Counted from the stretch's first letter, positions 15,368-24,571 are shown. The stretch: 64,000 nt of DNA from an uncultured Clostridia bacterium (GCA_934254825.1 CAKQMB010000001.1:1-64000), one strand, 5' to 3'. The notes: generated by a model from the sequence alone, not told the origin. Numbers and translations are program-made.

Positions 15368-16852
15368 TTATTTTACAGGGATAACGAAACGACCTTCACC
15401 GGGATAAAGTTTGAAAGTATACGTTCCGTCCTCGCCTAAAGGTACGATTATTCTTTGTCCCAAACGATACATGAGAAGTTGCGTAGCATCTTTGAATTGT
15501 ACCGTCACGGTGTTATCCTTATCCTCGCTCGGTTCGTTCGCATTTACCATCATAAACGCATCCTGTTCGGCGGCGTTGACGTCCTTTGCTTTAAATACGC
15601 CGACCAAAGTATCGAGCGAACACTCCTTTACTTTTATTCTGTCGTGTTTTTCGATAGGATTCATAAGGTTTTCAAATAACTGATTGTCAACCATCTCGCT
15701 TGCGTTTTTATACATTACGCCGTCCCATTTGTACGCATCGTAAGCGTCCTGCATAGCGTGGACCTCGTTGTTCACGTGTTTTGCCGCTTCATAAACGTAA
15801 GTGTATTCGCCCGTGGTGTAATTGTATAAACTATATCCGTCATTCTTCGTATAGTCGGAAACACCGTGTTCGGAGCTGTAAGTGTAATAAACAAACTCTC
15901 TGCAACCGAACGCCATCCCCGAATAAATCTGCCATCTGAAATCGCTTACTCCGGTTATATTTCTCGTTCCCGTGAAATCGCCTTTCGCCTGTACGAACGT
16001 GCGAACTTCATAATCCGTATTTTTACATTTTTCCGCCATAAGCTCGTAATTGTAGTAATACATATCGCGGATATAATTCTCGTCCGACGCGGTTTTCATA
16101 AGAGGATAAAAATCCCAGCAAACATAACCGACGTTCTGAATAACGTTATTGAAATAATAATCCACATATTGACGGTATGTTGTATCTTTATTTTCTGAAA
16201 GAGCCGCTGAATTGTCCATAACATACCCGGGAAGAAGATTGACGAAAATTTCTCCGCCCTTTGTTCCGTTCTGAGCAATGTATTTATTGTACAATTCCGC
16301 CTGCCACGCTATCGTTTCCATCTCCTGAACGTTAGGTTCATCGAATCCGAAATTACCGCCGTAAGCATTATGGTTGATATATTTATTGTTCTTATCGAAC
16401 ATCTTCGAAATTACTTTATCGAAATCCTCCTTAGTTTTGATCTCGGCAAAGTTTTTACCAAGCCCGTAAAAAGACCAATCCCTGACGAAATATTTAACAT
16501 TATATTTCTCCGCGAGATTTAAGACCTTTAACGCGTTTGCTTCGGCCTTTTCGCTTCTTTTAGCGATTGTTTCGTATATATCTCCGCCTGCTGCATTGGA
16601 AGACCCCTCATAAAGAGCAATCGCCTTATTGAACCCGGCTTCGGAAAGTTTCTTATAATGCTCTTCGGTAAGTCCGTCCACACCGCGATTAACCGTAGGT
16701 GCCGCATAAGCCGCAAACGTGACTCCCCTTCCTCCGCTCGGAAACGTCGGCGCTTTTCCGCCGATTGTTCCGCTGTCGGATTTGCCGCATCCCGCAGCTA
16801 TAGTCGTTATCATCGCCGCAGACAGCATTAAACTTAATAATTTCTTTTTCAT
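15368..16852 (-). CDS. TIM-barrel lipoprotein, paralogue A, candidate surface glycosidase
   Basis: 494 aa from ATG 16852, placed behind AAGAGG; an upstream in-frame start at 16873 lacks a site. The lipobox is IAAGC (about residues 17-21). The barrel contains RGVTFAAYAAPTVNR, VKYFVRDWSF, FGFDEPNVQEM (Asp-Glu-Pro), IFVNLLPGYVMDN, GYVCWDFYPLM, RDMYYYNYELMAEKC, TGTRNITGVSDFRWQIYSGMAFGCREFVYYTYSSEHG, and an end domain with GEGRFVIPVK. It is clearly a paralogue of the next gene, with long identical stretches, and more distantly of the 9055-10506 and 5611-6777 products. It is probably a membrane-tethered carbohydrate-active enzyme of an unnamed family. Confidence 0.68.
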   Translation of the reverse strand: MKKKLLSLMLSAAMITTIAAGCGKSDSGTIGGKAPTFPSGGRGVTFAAYAAPTVNRGVDGLTEEHYKKLSEAGFNKAIALYEGSSNAAGGDIYETIAKRSEKAEANALKVLNLAEKYNVKYFVRDWSFYGLGKNFAEIKTKEDFDKVISKMFDKNNKYINHNAYGGNFGFDEPNVQEMETIAWQAELYNKYIAQNGTKGGEIFVNLLPGYVMDNSAALSENKDTTYRQYVDYYFNNVIQNVGYVCWDFYPLMKTASDENYIRDMYYYNYELMAEKCKNTDYEVRTFVQAKGDFTGTRNITGVSDFRWQIYSGMAFGCREFVYYTYSSEHGVSDYTKNDGYSLYNYTTGEYTYVYEAAKHVNNEVHAMQDAYDAYKWDGVMYKNASEMVDNQLFENLMNPIEKHDRIKVKECSLDTLVGVFKAKDVNAAEQDAFMMVNANEPSEDKDNTVTVQFKDATQLLMYRLGQRIIVPLGEDGTYTFKLYPGEGRFVIPVK

Positions 16853-16876
16853 AACATTCCTCTTTCTTATCAAAAT

Positions 16877-18298
16877 TTACTTTATCGGAATAACAAACAA
16901 TCCCTCGCCGGGTGCAAGCGTAAACCTATAAAGTCCGTCACCTTCCAAAGATTCTATAAATCGCTTACCTGAGCGATACGACAAAACAGCTCTTGCGTTT
17001 TCAAATTTCAACGTCACGGCATTTTGTTTATTATCGCTCGGTTCGGCTGAATTTACGATCATAAAGGCATCCTGCTCGGTTGCATTTTCGTTCTTCGCCT
17101 TAAAAACTCCGACCAATGTATCCTGTGAGCAATCCTTTACCTTTAGTCTGTCGTGTTTTTCTATCGGATGAAGCAAATTTGCAAATAACTGGTTGTCGTT
17201 TTCTTTGTCGGCGTTTTTATACATAACGCCGTCCCATTCATAAGCGTCATACGCGTCCGCAATTGCGGCAACTTCGCTGTTTACCTCTTTTGCGGCGTCG
17301 TATACGAATGAATATTCTCCCGTAACCGAGTTATACAAAGTATAGCCGTCCTCTTTGGTGTAATTATCCACGCCGTGTTCAGAGCTGTAAGTGTAATATA
17401 TGAATTCCTTACACCCAAACGCCATTCCCGAATATATCTGCCACCTTAAATCGCTTGCGCCGACTATATTACGCGTCCCTGTCCAATCTCCTTTTGACTG
17501 AATAAAAATACGCGTTTCGTAATCGGTCCCTTTACAACGTTCCGCCATAAGTTCATAATTATAGTAATACATATCGCGGATATAATTTTCGCCCGTAGCA
17601 GATCTCATAAGGGGATAAAAATCCCAGCAGACGTAACCGAGGTATTGTATTACGTTCTCGAAATAGTAATCCACATACTGTCTGTACGTCGTATCGCAAT
17701 AATCCGAAAGATTTATGGAGTTATCCATTATAAAAGCGGGCCAAAGGTTGACAAGCATCTCATTTTTCTGCCCTTTTTCTTTCATAACTTCGTTATACGC
17801 TTCAGCAAACGGAGCTAAATTTCGCATTGTCTGAATACTCGGCTCATCTGAAGCGACTATACCGTAATATGCGTCATATCCGAGATAGGAATCGTTGCCG
17901 TCGAAAAAATCTTCGATTTTTCTCTTGTAATCGTCTTTAGTATTCAACGAAGCGTCGTTTGCTATGGAACTGAAATTCCAATCGGAAACCACATAGCCGA
18001 CTCCGCCGTTTTTCGCGTGGTTCATTATTTTCGGAATACCCGACGAGATCGGCAAGCCGATAGCATAATCGAAACCCGCTTCGGCTATCTTTTTATAATG
18101 CTCATCGGTTAATCCGTCGGCTTTACCGTTTACCGTCGGAGCAACGAATGCGCCGAAAGTAATCCCTCTTTCCGCCGTCGAAAATTCCGGCGCAACGATA
18201 TCGCTTTCCGTTTTTCCGCTTGTGTTTGCCCCACACCCCGCAAAACAGGAAACGGCAAGCCCCAGAGCTAAAACGAACGACAAAAATCTGATATTCAT
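16877..18298 (-). CDS. TIM-barrel lipoprotein, paralogue B, candidate surface glycosidase
   Basis: 473 aa. The signal peptide has lipobox CFAGC (about residues 17-21). It follows paralogue A block for block: RGITFGAFVAPTVNGKADGLTDEHYKKIAEAGFD, VASDEPSIQTM (Asp-Glu-Pro), MLVNLWPAFIMDN, GYVCWDFYPLM, RDMYYYNYELMAERC, TGTRNIVGASDLRWQIYSGMAFGCKEFIYYTYSSEHG, GEGLFVIPIK. The N-terminal third is shorter and more divergent, so ligand binding may differ. ATG 18298 follows immediately after the stop of the preceding gene with no spacer, and only a weak GACGAG lies upstream, so translation is probably coupled. A tandem duplication gave rise to A and B. Confidence 0.68.
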   Translation of the reverse strand: MNIRFLSFVLALGLAVSCFAGCGANTSGKTESDIVAPEFSTAERGITFGAFVAPTVNGKADGLTDEHYKKIAEAGFDYAIGLPISSGIPKIMNHAKNGGVGYVVSDWNFSSIANDASLNTKDDYKRKIEDFFDGNDSYLGYDAYYGIVASDEPSIQTMRNLAPFAEAYNEVMKEKGQKNEMLVNLWPAFIMDNSINLSDYCDTTYRQYVDYYFENVIQYLGYVCWDFYPLMRSATGENYIRDMYYYNYELMAERCKGTDYETRIFIQSKGDWTGTRNIVGASDLRWQIYSGMAFGCKEFIYYTYSSEHGVDNYTKEDGYTLYNSVTGEYSFVYDAAKEVNSEVAAIADAYDAYEWDGVMYKNADKENDNQLFANLLHPIEKHDRLKVKDCSQDTLVGVFKAKNENATEQDAFMIVNSAEPSDNKQNAVTLKFENARAVLSYRSGKRFIESLEGDGLYRFTLAPGEGLFVIPIK

Positions 18299-20584
18299 TT
18301 ACTCGTCGTCTTTTCTGCGTTTTTTCTTAAGAGCTACGGTAGCGGCGATAACAGCGCCCGTTACGCCGACGCTTCCCGCACCCGCAGAAGCTCCGCAGCC
18401 TTTCTTTCCGTCACCGGAAGAACCGCCGTTATTTTTGTTGAGATCCAATTCGTCGTTCCAATTTACGTCAACATTGCCTCTGTCGTAAATAACTTCGGTT
18501 TTGGTTTCTCCCGATCCGGTTTCTGGCACGTTGGTATCGGCAAGATCGTAAATCGTCGCAGTGTTAGTGACGGAAAAATCATCGAAAGTACAATAGACGT
18601 ATCCGGTACACATAATCGCAAGATATCCCGAAATTTCGATATTTTCAACGGTGATATACAACGTATACTCACCCTCGTCCGCTCTCTTCATATAAAGCGA
18701 AATCTTATTGTCTTCGCCAACCCACTTGAAGCATACTGCCGCGTCCGACGAGATATCGGCTTTCTTTACCGATTCTCCGTCATAAGTTATATCTTTGAAA
18801 TAACTCGACGGAATATCTTTAACGATTGTGAATACTTCATCCTGCATTTCGCTTGTTCCCGCAGCTTTATAAAGGAACGTATCGCACTTTTTCCAGTTGG
18901 AAACGAGCTTTTTACTATCGTCGTTGTTTATAGTCGGATGAGTTATTCTTGTCGCTATCATTCCGTATGAGCCGTAAGTCTTACTTTTTGCGCTCTTTCT
19001 TCCAAAATCGAACCCTATCCAACGATTTGCCGCGGTTCTTTCGTCCGTAGCCATACCAGGCTGCCAACCGCCGTAAATGCTCGTCATTTTATATTCCATA
19101 ACGAAATTATCGTATTTATATGCCGATCCGAAATAAGTACCGTCTGCGCAACGCTCCCAAACAAGCTCTCCGTCTCTCGCTTCGATCGTTCCCGAATCTG
19201 CAAGGTATACAAAATCTTCTTTACCGTCAGGCCCGAAATAACCGTTCGAGAAGTTATGAGAAACAGACTTAGTTACTACTTTTTCAAAAGAATACTCGTT
19301 TATTACAAAATTGTCCGCATAAATTTTAGACGTGTTGTCGGTCTGAACGGCAAGCCCCGTAAAGCCTTCGTATTTGTCCACTCCGCCCATACAAAGTTTT
19401 TCTTCGCCGTTTTCGTAGACATATAACGTACCGTTCTGAGTTAATTTAATCTTGATAGTCGATCCCTCTTCGGAAGTCAGCCCGACAAACTCGTTGGCAT
19501 TTCCTTCGGTCTCTTCTGCGTTTCCGTCGGCGTCGAAACGTTCCGCTTTTCCGCCGTTTTTAGTAATCGTATACGCCCATGTATTCTTGAAAGGCGTTCC
19601 CGCTGCGGAATCCATAGCAAAGAAATAACTCAAAGAATCGGTATCCGCCGCAGCCTCGTCAAAAATAACGTCGAACGAAACGTCCAGCACCGCGTCGCTC
19701 GATTTTAAAAACTTATCGTTCTTCTCTATTTTCTTGGAAAGCATCAACATATCGCCTTTTTTAGACGAATCAAACGCAAGTTTATTAGCTCCGTCTACAA
19801 AAACGACCGAATAATCCGCGACATATGACTTTTCTCCGTCGGCGTTTTTAACCGTCGCACCGAGAGCTTCAAAGTTTGTCATCGACTGATTTTCGAAATT
19901 GTCTTCGACAACACTGTTATCCTCGGATACGAACTTGAAATTATCGACGAAAACATGCGGATCTTTATCCATGTTTTCCGATGTCTGAACTTCCATTTCG
20001 AAATAGCAGTTTTTAAAGCTGTCGGTATCTGGAAGAGTGTATCCGTCGGCCTTTATCGGCTCTGACGGAAATTCCTTTCCCTTGTCCGTAACGTACAGAT
20101 TAAACGTTTTTTCGGATAAAACCTCTATTTTTACGCTCTGCCATTCGTTTTGCTTGAAAATATCGCAACCCTGAAGAAGATCTCTTCTGTATGGGTTAAA
20201 CTCTCCGTTTGCGGTCATCATATCGTTTCTCGTTTTGGGGAAACCTATATGGAACCAGTTAGGGGAACAATATTTTATATCAAACGTGATTTCTTTAAGA
20301 TTTTTAAGCTCATTTTTGCTCACAAGAGCCGCCTGAACCTCGTTTCCGCCCTGACTACCCATTTTTAAAGCGTAAGTAGACGGTATAACTTCTTCCACTT
20401 TTATGGTCGAAGAATTTTTCGACCATTTTTCGGCGTCTACCGAACCGATAATAGAAGCATTATCGAAGTTATCGGATGTAGTTGTCTTTTTTTGCGCCGC
20501 AAATGCCTGAGCTATCGGCGTTGTCGCAATGATTGCAAGCGCCGAAATAACCGCCGCCGCGGACTTTGCAAATTTTTTCATCAT
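18299..20584 (-). CDS. Large secreted protein with concanavalin-like domains and a C-terminal anchor
   Basis: 761 aa. The N-terminal signal peptide has no lipobox (cleavage near AQAFAAQ). The body contains at least three beta-rich domains with DNFDNASI, DDF and DNFxF motifs, typical of laminin-G/concanavalin A-like carbohydrate-binding or DUF1080-type folds (about residues 40-215, 230-430 and 445-690). The C-terminus has a Gly/Ser stretch, KKGCGASAGAGS, a hydrophobic segment VTGAVIAATVAL and KKKRRKDDE, which is the tripartite plan of a cell-surface sorting signal but without LPXTG. No catalytic motif is recognised. AAGGAG precedes ATG 20584. It is probably a wall- or membrane-anchored glycan-binding protein feeding the operon. 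Confidence 0.65.
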   Translation of the reverse strand: MMKKFAKSAAAVISALAIIATTPIAQAFAAQKKTTTSDNFDNASIIGSVDAEKWSKNSSTIKVEEVIPSTYALKMGSQGGNEVQAALVSKNELKNLKEITFDIKYCSPNWFHIGFPKTRNDMMTANGEFNPYRRDLLQGCDIFKQNEWQSVKIEVLSEKTFNLYVTDKGKEFPSEPIKADGYTLPDTDSFKNCYFEMEVQTSENMDKDPHVFVDNFKFVSEDNSVVEDNFENQSMTNFEALGATVKNADGEKSYVADYSVVFVDGANKLAFDSSKKGDMLMLSKKIEKNDKFLKSSDAVLDVSFDVIFDEAAADTDSLSYFFAMDSAAGTPFKNTWAYTITKNGGKAERFDADGNAEETEGNANEFVGLTSEEGSTIKIKLTQNGTLYVYENGEEKLCMGGVDKYEGFTGLAVQTDNTSKIYADNFVINEYSFEKVVTKSVSHNFSNGYFGPDGKEDFVYLADSGTIEARDGELVWERCADGTYFGSAYKYDNFVMEYKMTSIYGGWQPGMATDERTAANRWIGFDFGRKSAKSKTYGSYGMIATRITHPTINNDDSKKLVSNWKKCDTFLYKAAGTSEMQDEVFTIVKDIPSSYFKDITYDGESVKKADISSDAAVCFKWVGEDNKISLYMKRADEGEYTLYITVENIEISGYLAIMCTGYVYCTFDDFSVTNTATIYDLADTNVPETGSGETKTEVIYDRGNVDVNWNDELDLNKNNGGSSGDGKKGCGASAGAGSVGVTGAVIAATVALKKKRRKDDE

Positions 20585-20602
20585 GAATCTCCTTATTTTT
20601 TA

Positions 20603-21538
20603 TCAGAATCCGAATTTTTCGGATGTCTTATCCAACAGTTTTTTTACTATAATAATTATGGGTGTAGCCACGACCGTAAAGCATATTCCCATACAAGCGC
20701 CCCATTCAAGGTTTGCGCTGCCGCCTTTTATAAGTCCGTTTATCAGATACGCTATTGTTTGCGAGGATTGATTAGGCCCGCCGCCGGTTAAAAGATCTAC
20801 CTGAATAAACAACATAAACACCGTCGTTATCGAACTTAAAAGTCCTACGGATATAGTAGGCCATATCATGGGAATAACGATCTGAAACAACTCTCTTCCG
20901 AAGCCTACGCCGTCAAGCCTAGAATACTCCATAACGTCTTCCGGGAGATTTTCTATTGCTCCTCCGATAATCAGAATGTTATAACCAGTTCCCACCCATA
21001 AGCAGTAAAGCATCACCAGCGGGAAAGCCAGATTTTCATCTCCGAACCACGTCGGAATCTTTGTTTCGGGGACTTTAAACACCGTTTCGAGTATTTTGTT
21101 TACAGGTCCCATCGACATATCAAACATATATTTATACACCATCGTGTAAACGACTATCGATATAATCGACGGCAGAAAAAACACGATTCTGAATATATGT
21201 CTACCCGGGACTTTCTTGTAAAACAAATACGCAAAAATTACTGATATAAGCAATAACACAAGATCGTTAAGCCCGGCAAAAAGCGAATTTTTTACAGCGT
21301 TTTTCATTTGCGGAAGTTGTTGCCATTCGTAAAAAAATCGCGTGTAATTTTCTAAAGACCATTTAATCTCCCCCGTTCCATAATTTACCGACTGAAACGA
21401 CATCGTTATAGAATTGAGGTTTACGTAAACGAAAAATACAAGCCACTGAATGAGCGGCAATGCAAGCATCGCCCATGCAAAAATCGTTCGTTTCGTTTTT
21501 ATCGTTAAACCCTTGAACGCCTTTTCGTTTTTAATCAT
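20603..21538 (-). CDS. Sugar ABC transporter permease (MalF/UgpA type)
   Basis: 311 aa with about six membrane segments. The cytoplasmic loop EYSRLDGVGFGRELFQIVIPMIWPTI is the EAA motif that docks the ATPase. Start WAMLALPLIQWLVFFVYVNLNSI and the FLPSIISIVVYTMVYKYMF region are typical of the MalF-like half. ATG 21538 overlaps the stop of the partner permease gene (ATGA), so they are coupled. It pairs with the next permease and the binding protein at 13902-15347. No ATPase is encoded in the operon. Confidence 0.92.
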   Translation of the reverse strand: MIKNEKAFKGLTIKTKRTIFAWAMLALPLIQWLVFFVYVNLNSITMSFQSVNYGTGEIKWSLENYTRFFYEWQQLPQMKNAVKNSLFAGLNDLVLLLISVIFAYLFYKKVPGRHIFRIVFFLPSIISIVVYTMVYKYMFDMSMGPVNKILETVFKVPETKIPTWFGDENLAFPLVMLYCLWVGTGYNILIIGGAIENLPEDVMEYSRLDGVGFGRELFQIVIPMIWPTISVGLLSSITTVFMLFIQVDLLTGGGPNQSSQTIAYLINGLIKGGSANLEWGACMGICFTVVATPIIIIVKKLLDKTSEKFGF

Positions 21539-22416
21539 TCTTTAAGCCCTCCGCCTATCGTATTGCCCATAAGTTGCTTCTGGAAAATCGCAAAGAAAAC
21601 GAGTACAGGGAGAATCGACACAACCATCGCGGCAAAATACGTCGGTGCACCCGTCCCTGCTCCTTCGGCGGACAGATTCGAAAGCCCCACCGCTATCGTC
21701 GGATGATCTTCATAAAACAACGAAGGAAGCCAATAATCGTTCCAGAAACCGAGAAAACGTATTATCGTAAAAGTCATTATGCCTTTTCTCGCAAGCGGAA
21801 TCATTATACTGAAAAATATCCTGAGGTCGCTTGCGCCGTCAAGCATCGCACTTTCCGCGTAAGACCACGGCAATGCCTTGAAATACGCATGAAGGTATAA
21901 AAACGCGCCTCCGAACGCTCCGCATTGAAGCAATATCATTCCGACGTAAGTTCCCATAAGATGAGTGTTAGACATAAGTTTATACGTTGCGGGAAGAGAT
22001 GCCACGGTCGGTATCATCGACGCGACTATTACGGTTGTGTACACAACGGAATTTCCTTTGAAAGAATACTTCGCCAGAACGTATGCCGCCATGCAAGATA
22101 AAAGCATCGAAACAACGGTATTTCCGAGCGATAACGTTATCGAGTTGAAAAACATTTCCCCGATTTTGAACTGCTCGAAAACGATTTTATAATTATCGAA
22201 TTTCCACGCCTTTGGCAACCCCAAAGGATTCGTTCTCAATTCAAGATAACCTTTAAACGAACCGAAAACGAGATACACGAAAGGGTATAGCAACGTACAG
22301 GCGTAAATCGTAAAAATAACGCATGCAATCCACAACATGACTTTTTGTCTGACAGAATATAAGTTTTTCTGTTCTTTCGAAACTTTTATTCCGTTTACAA
22401 ATCTCGGCGTTTTCAT
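21535..22416 (-). CDS. Sugar ABC transporter permease (MalG/UgpE type)
   Basis: 293 aa with six predicted membrane segments. The EAA loop reads ESAMLDGASDLRIFFSIMIPLARKGI. The N-terminal TLLYPFVYLVFGSFK segment and the C-terminal GNTIGGGLKE tail are typical of MalG-like subunits. AAGGAGG lies about 8 bases before ATG 22416, and the gene overlaps the stop of the GH78-like gene by four bases. It forms the translocation pore with the MalF-type partner. The energy-supplying ATPase must come from elsewhere, probably a shared MsmX/MsmK-type subunit (family knowledge). Confidence 0.92.
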   Translation of the reverse strand: MKTPRFVNGIKVSKEQKNLYSVRQKVMLWIACVIFTIYACTLLYPFVYLVFGSFKGYLELRTNPLGLPKAWKFDNYKIVFEQFKIGEMFFNSITLSLGNTVVSMLLSCMAAYVLAKYSFKGNSVVYTTVIVASMIPTVASLPATYKLMSNTHLMGTYVGMILLQCGAFGGAFLYLHAYFKALPWSYAESAMLDGASDLRIFFSIMIPLARKGIMTFTIIRFLGFWNDYWLPSLFYEDHPTIAVGLSNLSAEGAGTGAPTYFAAMVVSILPVLVFFAIFQKQLMGNTIGGGLKE

Positions 22417-24431
22417 ACACTTTCCTCCTTTTCGTAAGATTTATATAAAAGCATCCCGACGACGGATCCGAAGCCGTGATTACAGCTTGCGTTTTCGGAA
22501 AACAGTTCCCATATCGTCCCCGTTTTTTCCGCCATAGGATAAAATTGTTCCACACATTCTCTTACAACGTCTGCATATCTGCATTCCCGATACAATACAA
22601 ATAATCTTAATATATATCCTATAAAGATATTTGACGGATATAAATTTTCGTTCGCAAATCTCCCGAAGAACCTTTGATAAAACGCTTCGTTTTCTGCTTT
22701 CTTCAAGGTTTCCGTGAACAACGCGTAATTCTGACAAGTTTCGGAAACGTTATCGGTGACATTAAGTTTTCCGTTTTTCCTTACAGCGTTGTCGTGAAAG
22801 AGTTTTCCGTCAAAAGATAATTTCAATATGGTCTTTTTTATTTTTTCGGACTTATATTTTAAAGTTTCGTCTCCGAGAATTTCTCCCGCAGCTTCCAAAG
22901 CGCTTGCATATAACATATTCGACGGAAAATTAACACCGTCCACAAAGTCGTTTGCTTTGCTCCATTCAATAAATATCCACCCGTCGAGATTTTCTATCAA
23001 ACCGTATTCGTTTTCATACTTTTCGAAGAAACACAGAATGCTTTTTATCCTCGGTATAAATTCTTTCGTAAACTCTTTATCGCCTGTTCTCTCCTCACGA
23101 TTCCTGAGTTCCAATAAATACCATAAGATCCAGTTAGGAATATAATCGTTCTTATTCATCGTTACCGACGGATAACACATAGGCAGAATACCATCATCGT
23201 CAAAGACTTCGTTTTTATAATCGCGGTAATTTTCAAGAAAATTTTGTTCTACGACGTTTTCACCCGTAAAAAAATCTTCCGCCATTGCCAGAAAATAGCT
23301 ATCGCAAAGCCATCCCGACCGCTCCCTCGACGGACAATCGGTTAAAATGTCATAAGCATTTTGTCTAAACGACCGTGCCGCCGCTTCGTAAACAACTTTT
23401 TCCTTTTCACCCTTAAATTTCCACTCTTTGATTTCAGACGGGTTTTCTATACGGATAATCCCGATCGTTTTTAATTCCAGCGGATTATCGGTTATAATCG
23501 TTATATATTTTGCAGAATAAACTTCCTGAGAATATAATTCATACTTTCCACTATCAAGCGTCCACTTCAACCCATGAATAATTTGTTCACGATTAAATTT
23601 CACCTTTCCGTCTACGAGTATGTCGTCATACGCAATCCAGATATTTGTTTCGGATGAAACCTCGCAACCAAAGTAAAATTTACCGCATTCAACATTTCCG
23701 AATTTATATGACCGATAATAATATTTTCCGTCGCAACCGATGTCGAACGATAACAACTCTTTACTTAAAACGCAATCGCATTCGCTTCTCGTATAAGAGT
23801 ACAGATTTTTACCGCTATCAAGCATTCTCGTAAAATCGTTAACCCACGTTCTGTTCGCTTTATTCGAGGCTGAACCGGACTCGTATTCACTCGCGCAAAT
23901 CATATGATTCTTCGCATATTTTACGTTTCTTTCAAGAATTTCGGGGCTGTCGATTTCTTCAATATCTACCTTAATCCCTCCAGACAAAGGCGATCTGTTT
24001 TCTTTTTGACGATATACCTCAACATAACCTCTTTGTGATGACATTCTTTCCACTTTAGAAAGTTTATCGGTCATAATGAAGCAGTCGAAATCCAACGAGT
24101 TTTTTACTGTTTTGTCGCCGCATTTTATCTCTGCGCCGAAATACGCTCCGTCGTCGGAAAAACACAACGTTTTCGTTTCGTTCGCCTGAACATATATATC
24201 GATACGATTATCTTCTTTTAAAAGATATTTGCTTATATCTATAACGTCCTTTCTTGCATAACCTTTCGCCGCGCGGGACGGTCCGTAACAAACAAACTTC
24301 CCATTAATATAAATGTTATAAATATCTTTTGCAACGATTTCGATTTTTATTTCATCGCCCTTTTGTATTTCGGTGGTGAAACACAACTCTGTATTTCTTG
24401 CGATCTTTTTTTTAGCCCGTATTATATGCAT
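22413..24431 (-). CDS. GH78-like glycosidase (alpha-L-rhamnosidase type)
   Basis: 672 aa without signal peptide. The start is placed at ATG 24431, which has GTGAG 5 bases upstream; a GTG at 24440 in the same frame has none. N-terminal beta domains (YINGKFVCYGPSRAAKGYARKDVIDIS) are followed by an (alpha/alpha)6 barrel with the family signature ILTDCPSRERSGWLCDSYFL, where Glu in RERSGW is the usual general acid region. The late GTIWELFSENASCNHGFGS block carries the second conserved Glu. The domain order and length fit GH78, which inverts alpha-L-rhamnosides, but related barrels act on other sugars, so the substrate is open. It is the first gene of the 21-kb operon, about 25 bases after the predicted transcription start. 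Confidence 0.78.
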   Translation of the reverse strand: MHIIRAKKKIARNTELCFTTEIQKGDEIKIEIVAKDIYNIYINGKFVCYGPSRAAKGYARKDVIDISKYLLKEDNRIDIYVQANETKTLCFSDDGAYFGAEIKCGDKTVKNSLDFDCFIMTDKLSKVERMSSQRGYVEVYRQKENRSPLSGGIKVDIEEIDSPEILERNVKYAKNHMICASEYESGSASNKANRTWVNDFTRMLDSGKNLYSYTRSECDCVLSKELLSFDIGCDGKYYYRSYKFGNVECGKFYFGCEVSSETNIWIAYDDILVDGKVKFNREQIIHGLKWTLDSGKYELYSQEVYSAKYITIITDNPLELKTIGIIRIENPSEIKEWKFKGEKEKVVYEAAARSFRQNAYDILTDCPSRERSGWLCDSYFLAMAEDFFTGENVVEQNFLENYRDYKNEVFDDDGILPMCYPSVTMNKNDYIPNWILWYLLELRNREERTGDKEFTKEFIPRIKSILCFFEKYENEYGLIENLDGWIFIEWSKANDFVDGVNFPSNMLYASALEAAGEILGDETLKYKSEKIKKTILKLSFDGKLFHDNAVRKNGKLNVTDNVSETCQNYALFTETLKKAENEAFYQRFFGRFANENLYPSNIFIGYILRLFVLYRECRYADVVRECVEQFYPMAEKTGTIWELFSENASCNHGFGSVVGMLLYKSYEKEESV

Positions 24432-24462
24432 TCGACTCACATTCTAGAAACTTTATGCCATT

Positions 24463-24491
24463 ATTTTACCATATTTATTTTGCGCATTCAA
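24463..24491 (-). promoter_or_regulatory. Main promoter of the glycan operon
   Basis: On the minus strand TTGAAT (24486-24491) and TAAAAT (24463-24468) are separated by 17 bases, and TGG precedes the -10 (extended -10 form). The predicted start near 24456 leaves a leader of about 25 bases before ATG 24431. It is divergent from the araC-type gene promoter, with candidate operator repeats between them. Confidence 0.75.
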
Positions 24492-24496
24492 TAGGT

Positions 24497-24543
24497 ATAT
24501 TGCTATTTATTTTAAAAATATTGCTTTAATCGGAGCAATTGCT
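24497..24543. promoter_or_regulatory. Candidate AraC-type operator: direct repeats and palindrome
   Basis: ATATTGCT occurs at 24497-24504 and again at 24518-24525, exactly 21 bp apart, which is two helical turns and the usual spacing for AraC-family half-sites. A perfect 10-bp palindrome AGCAATTGCT follows at 24534-24543 and shares the ATTGCT core. The repeats lie just upstream of the operon -35 and upstream of the regulator promoter, a fitting place for activation plus autoregulation. Confidence 0.55.
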
Positions 24544-24571
24544 TGATTATTATTTAAACAAAGTTTATAAT
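24543..24571 (+). promoter_or_regulatory. Promoter of the AraC-type regulator
   Basis: TTGATT (24543-24548) and a perfect TATAAT (24566-24571) are 17 bases apart. The expected start falls at about 24578, which is the A of the best start codon, so the transcript may be leaderless. Confidence 0.65.
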
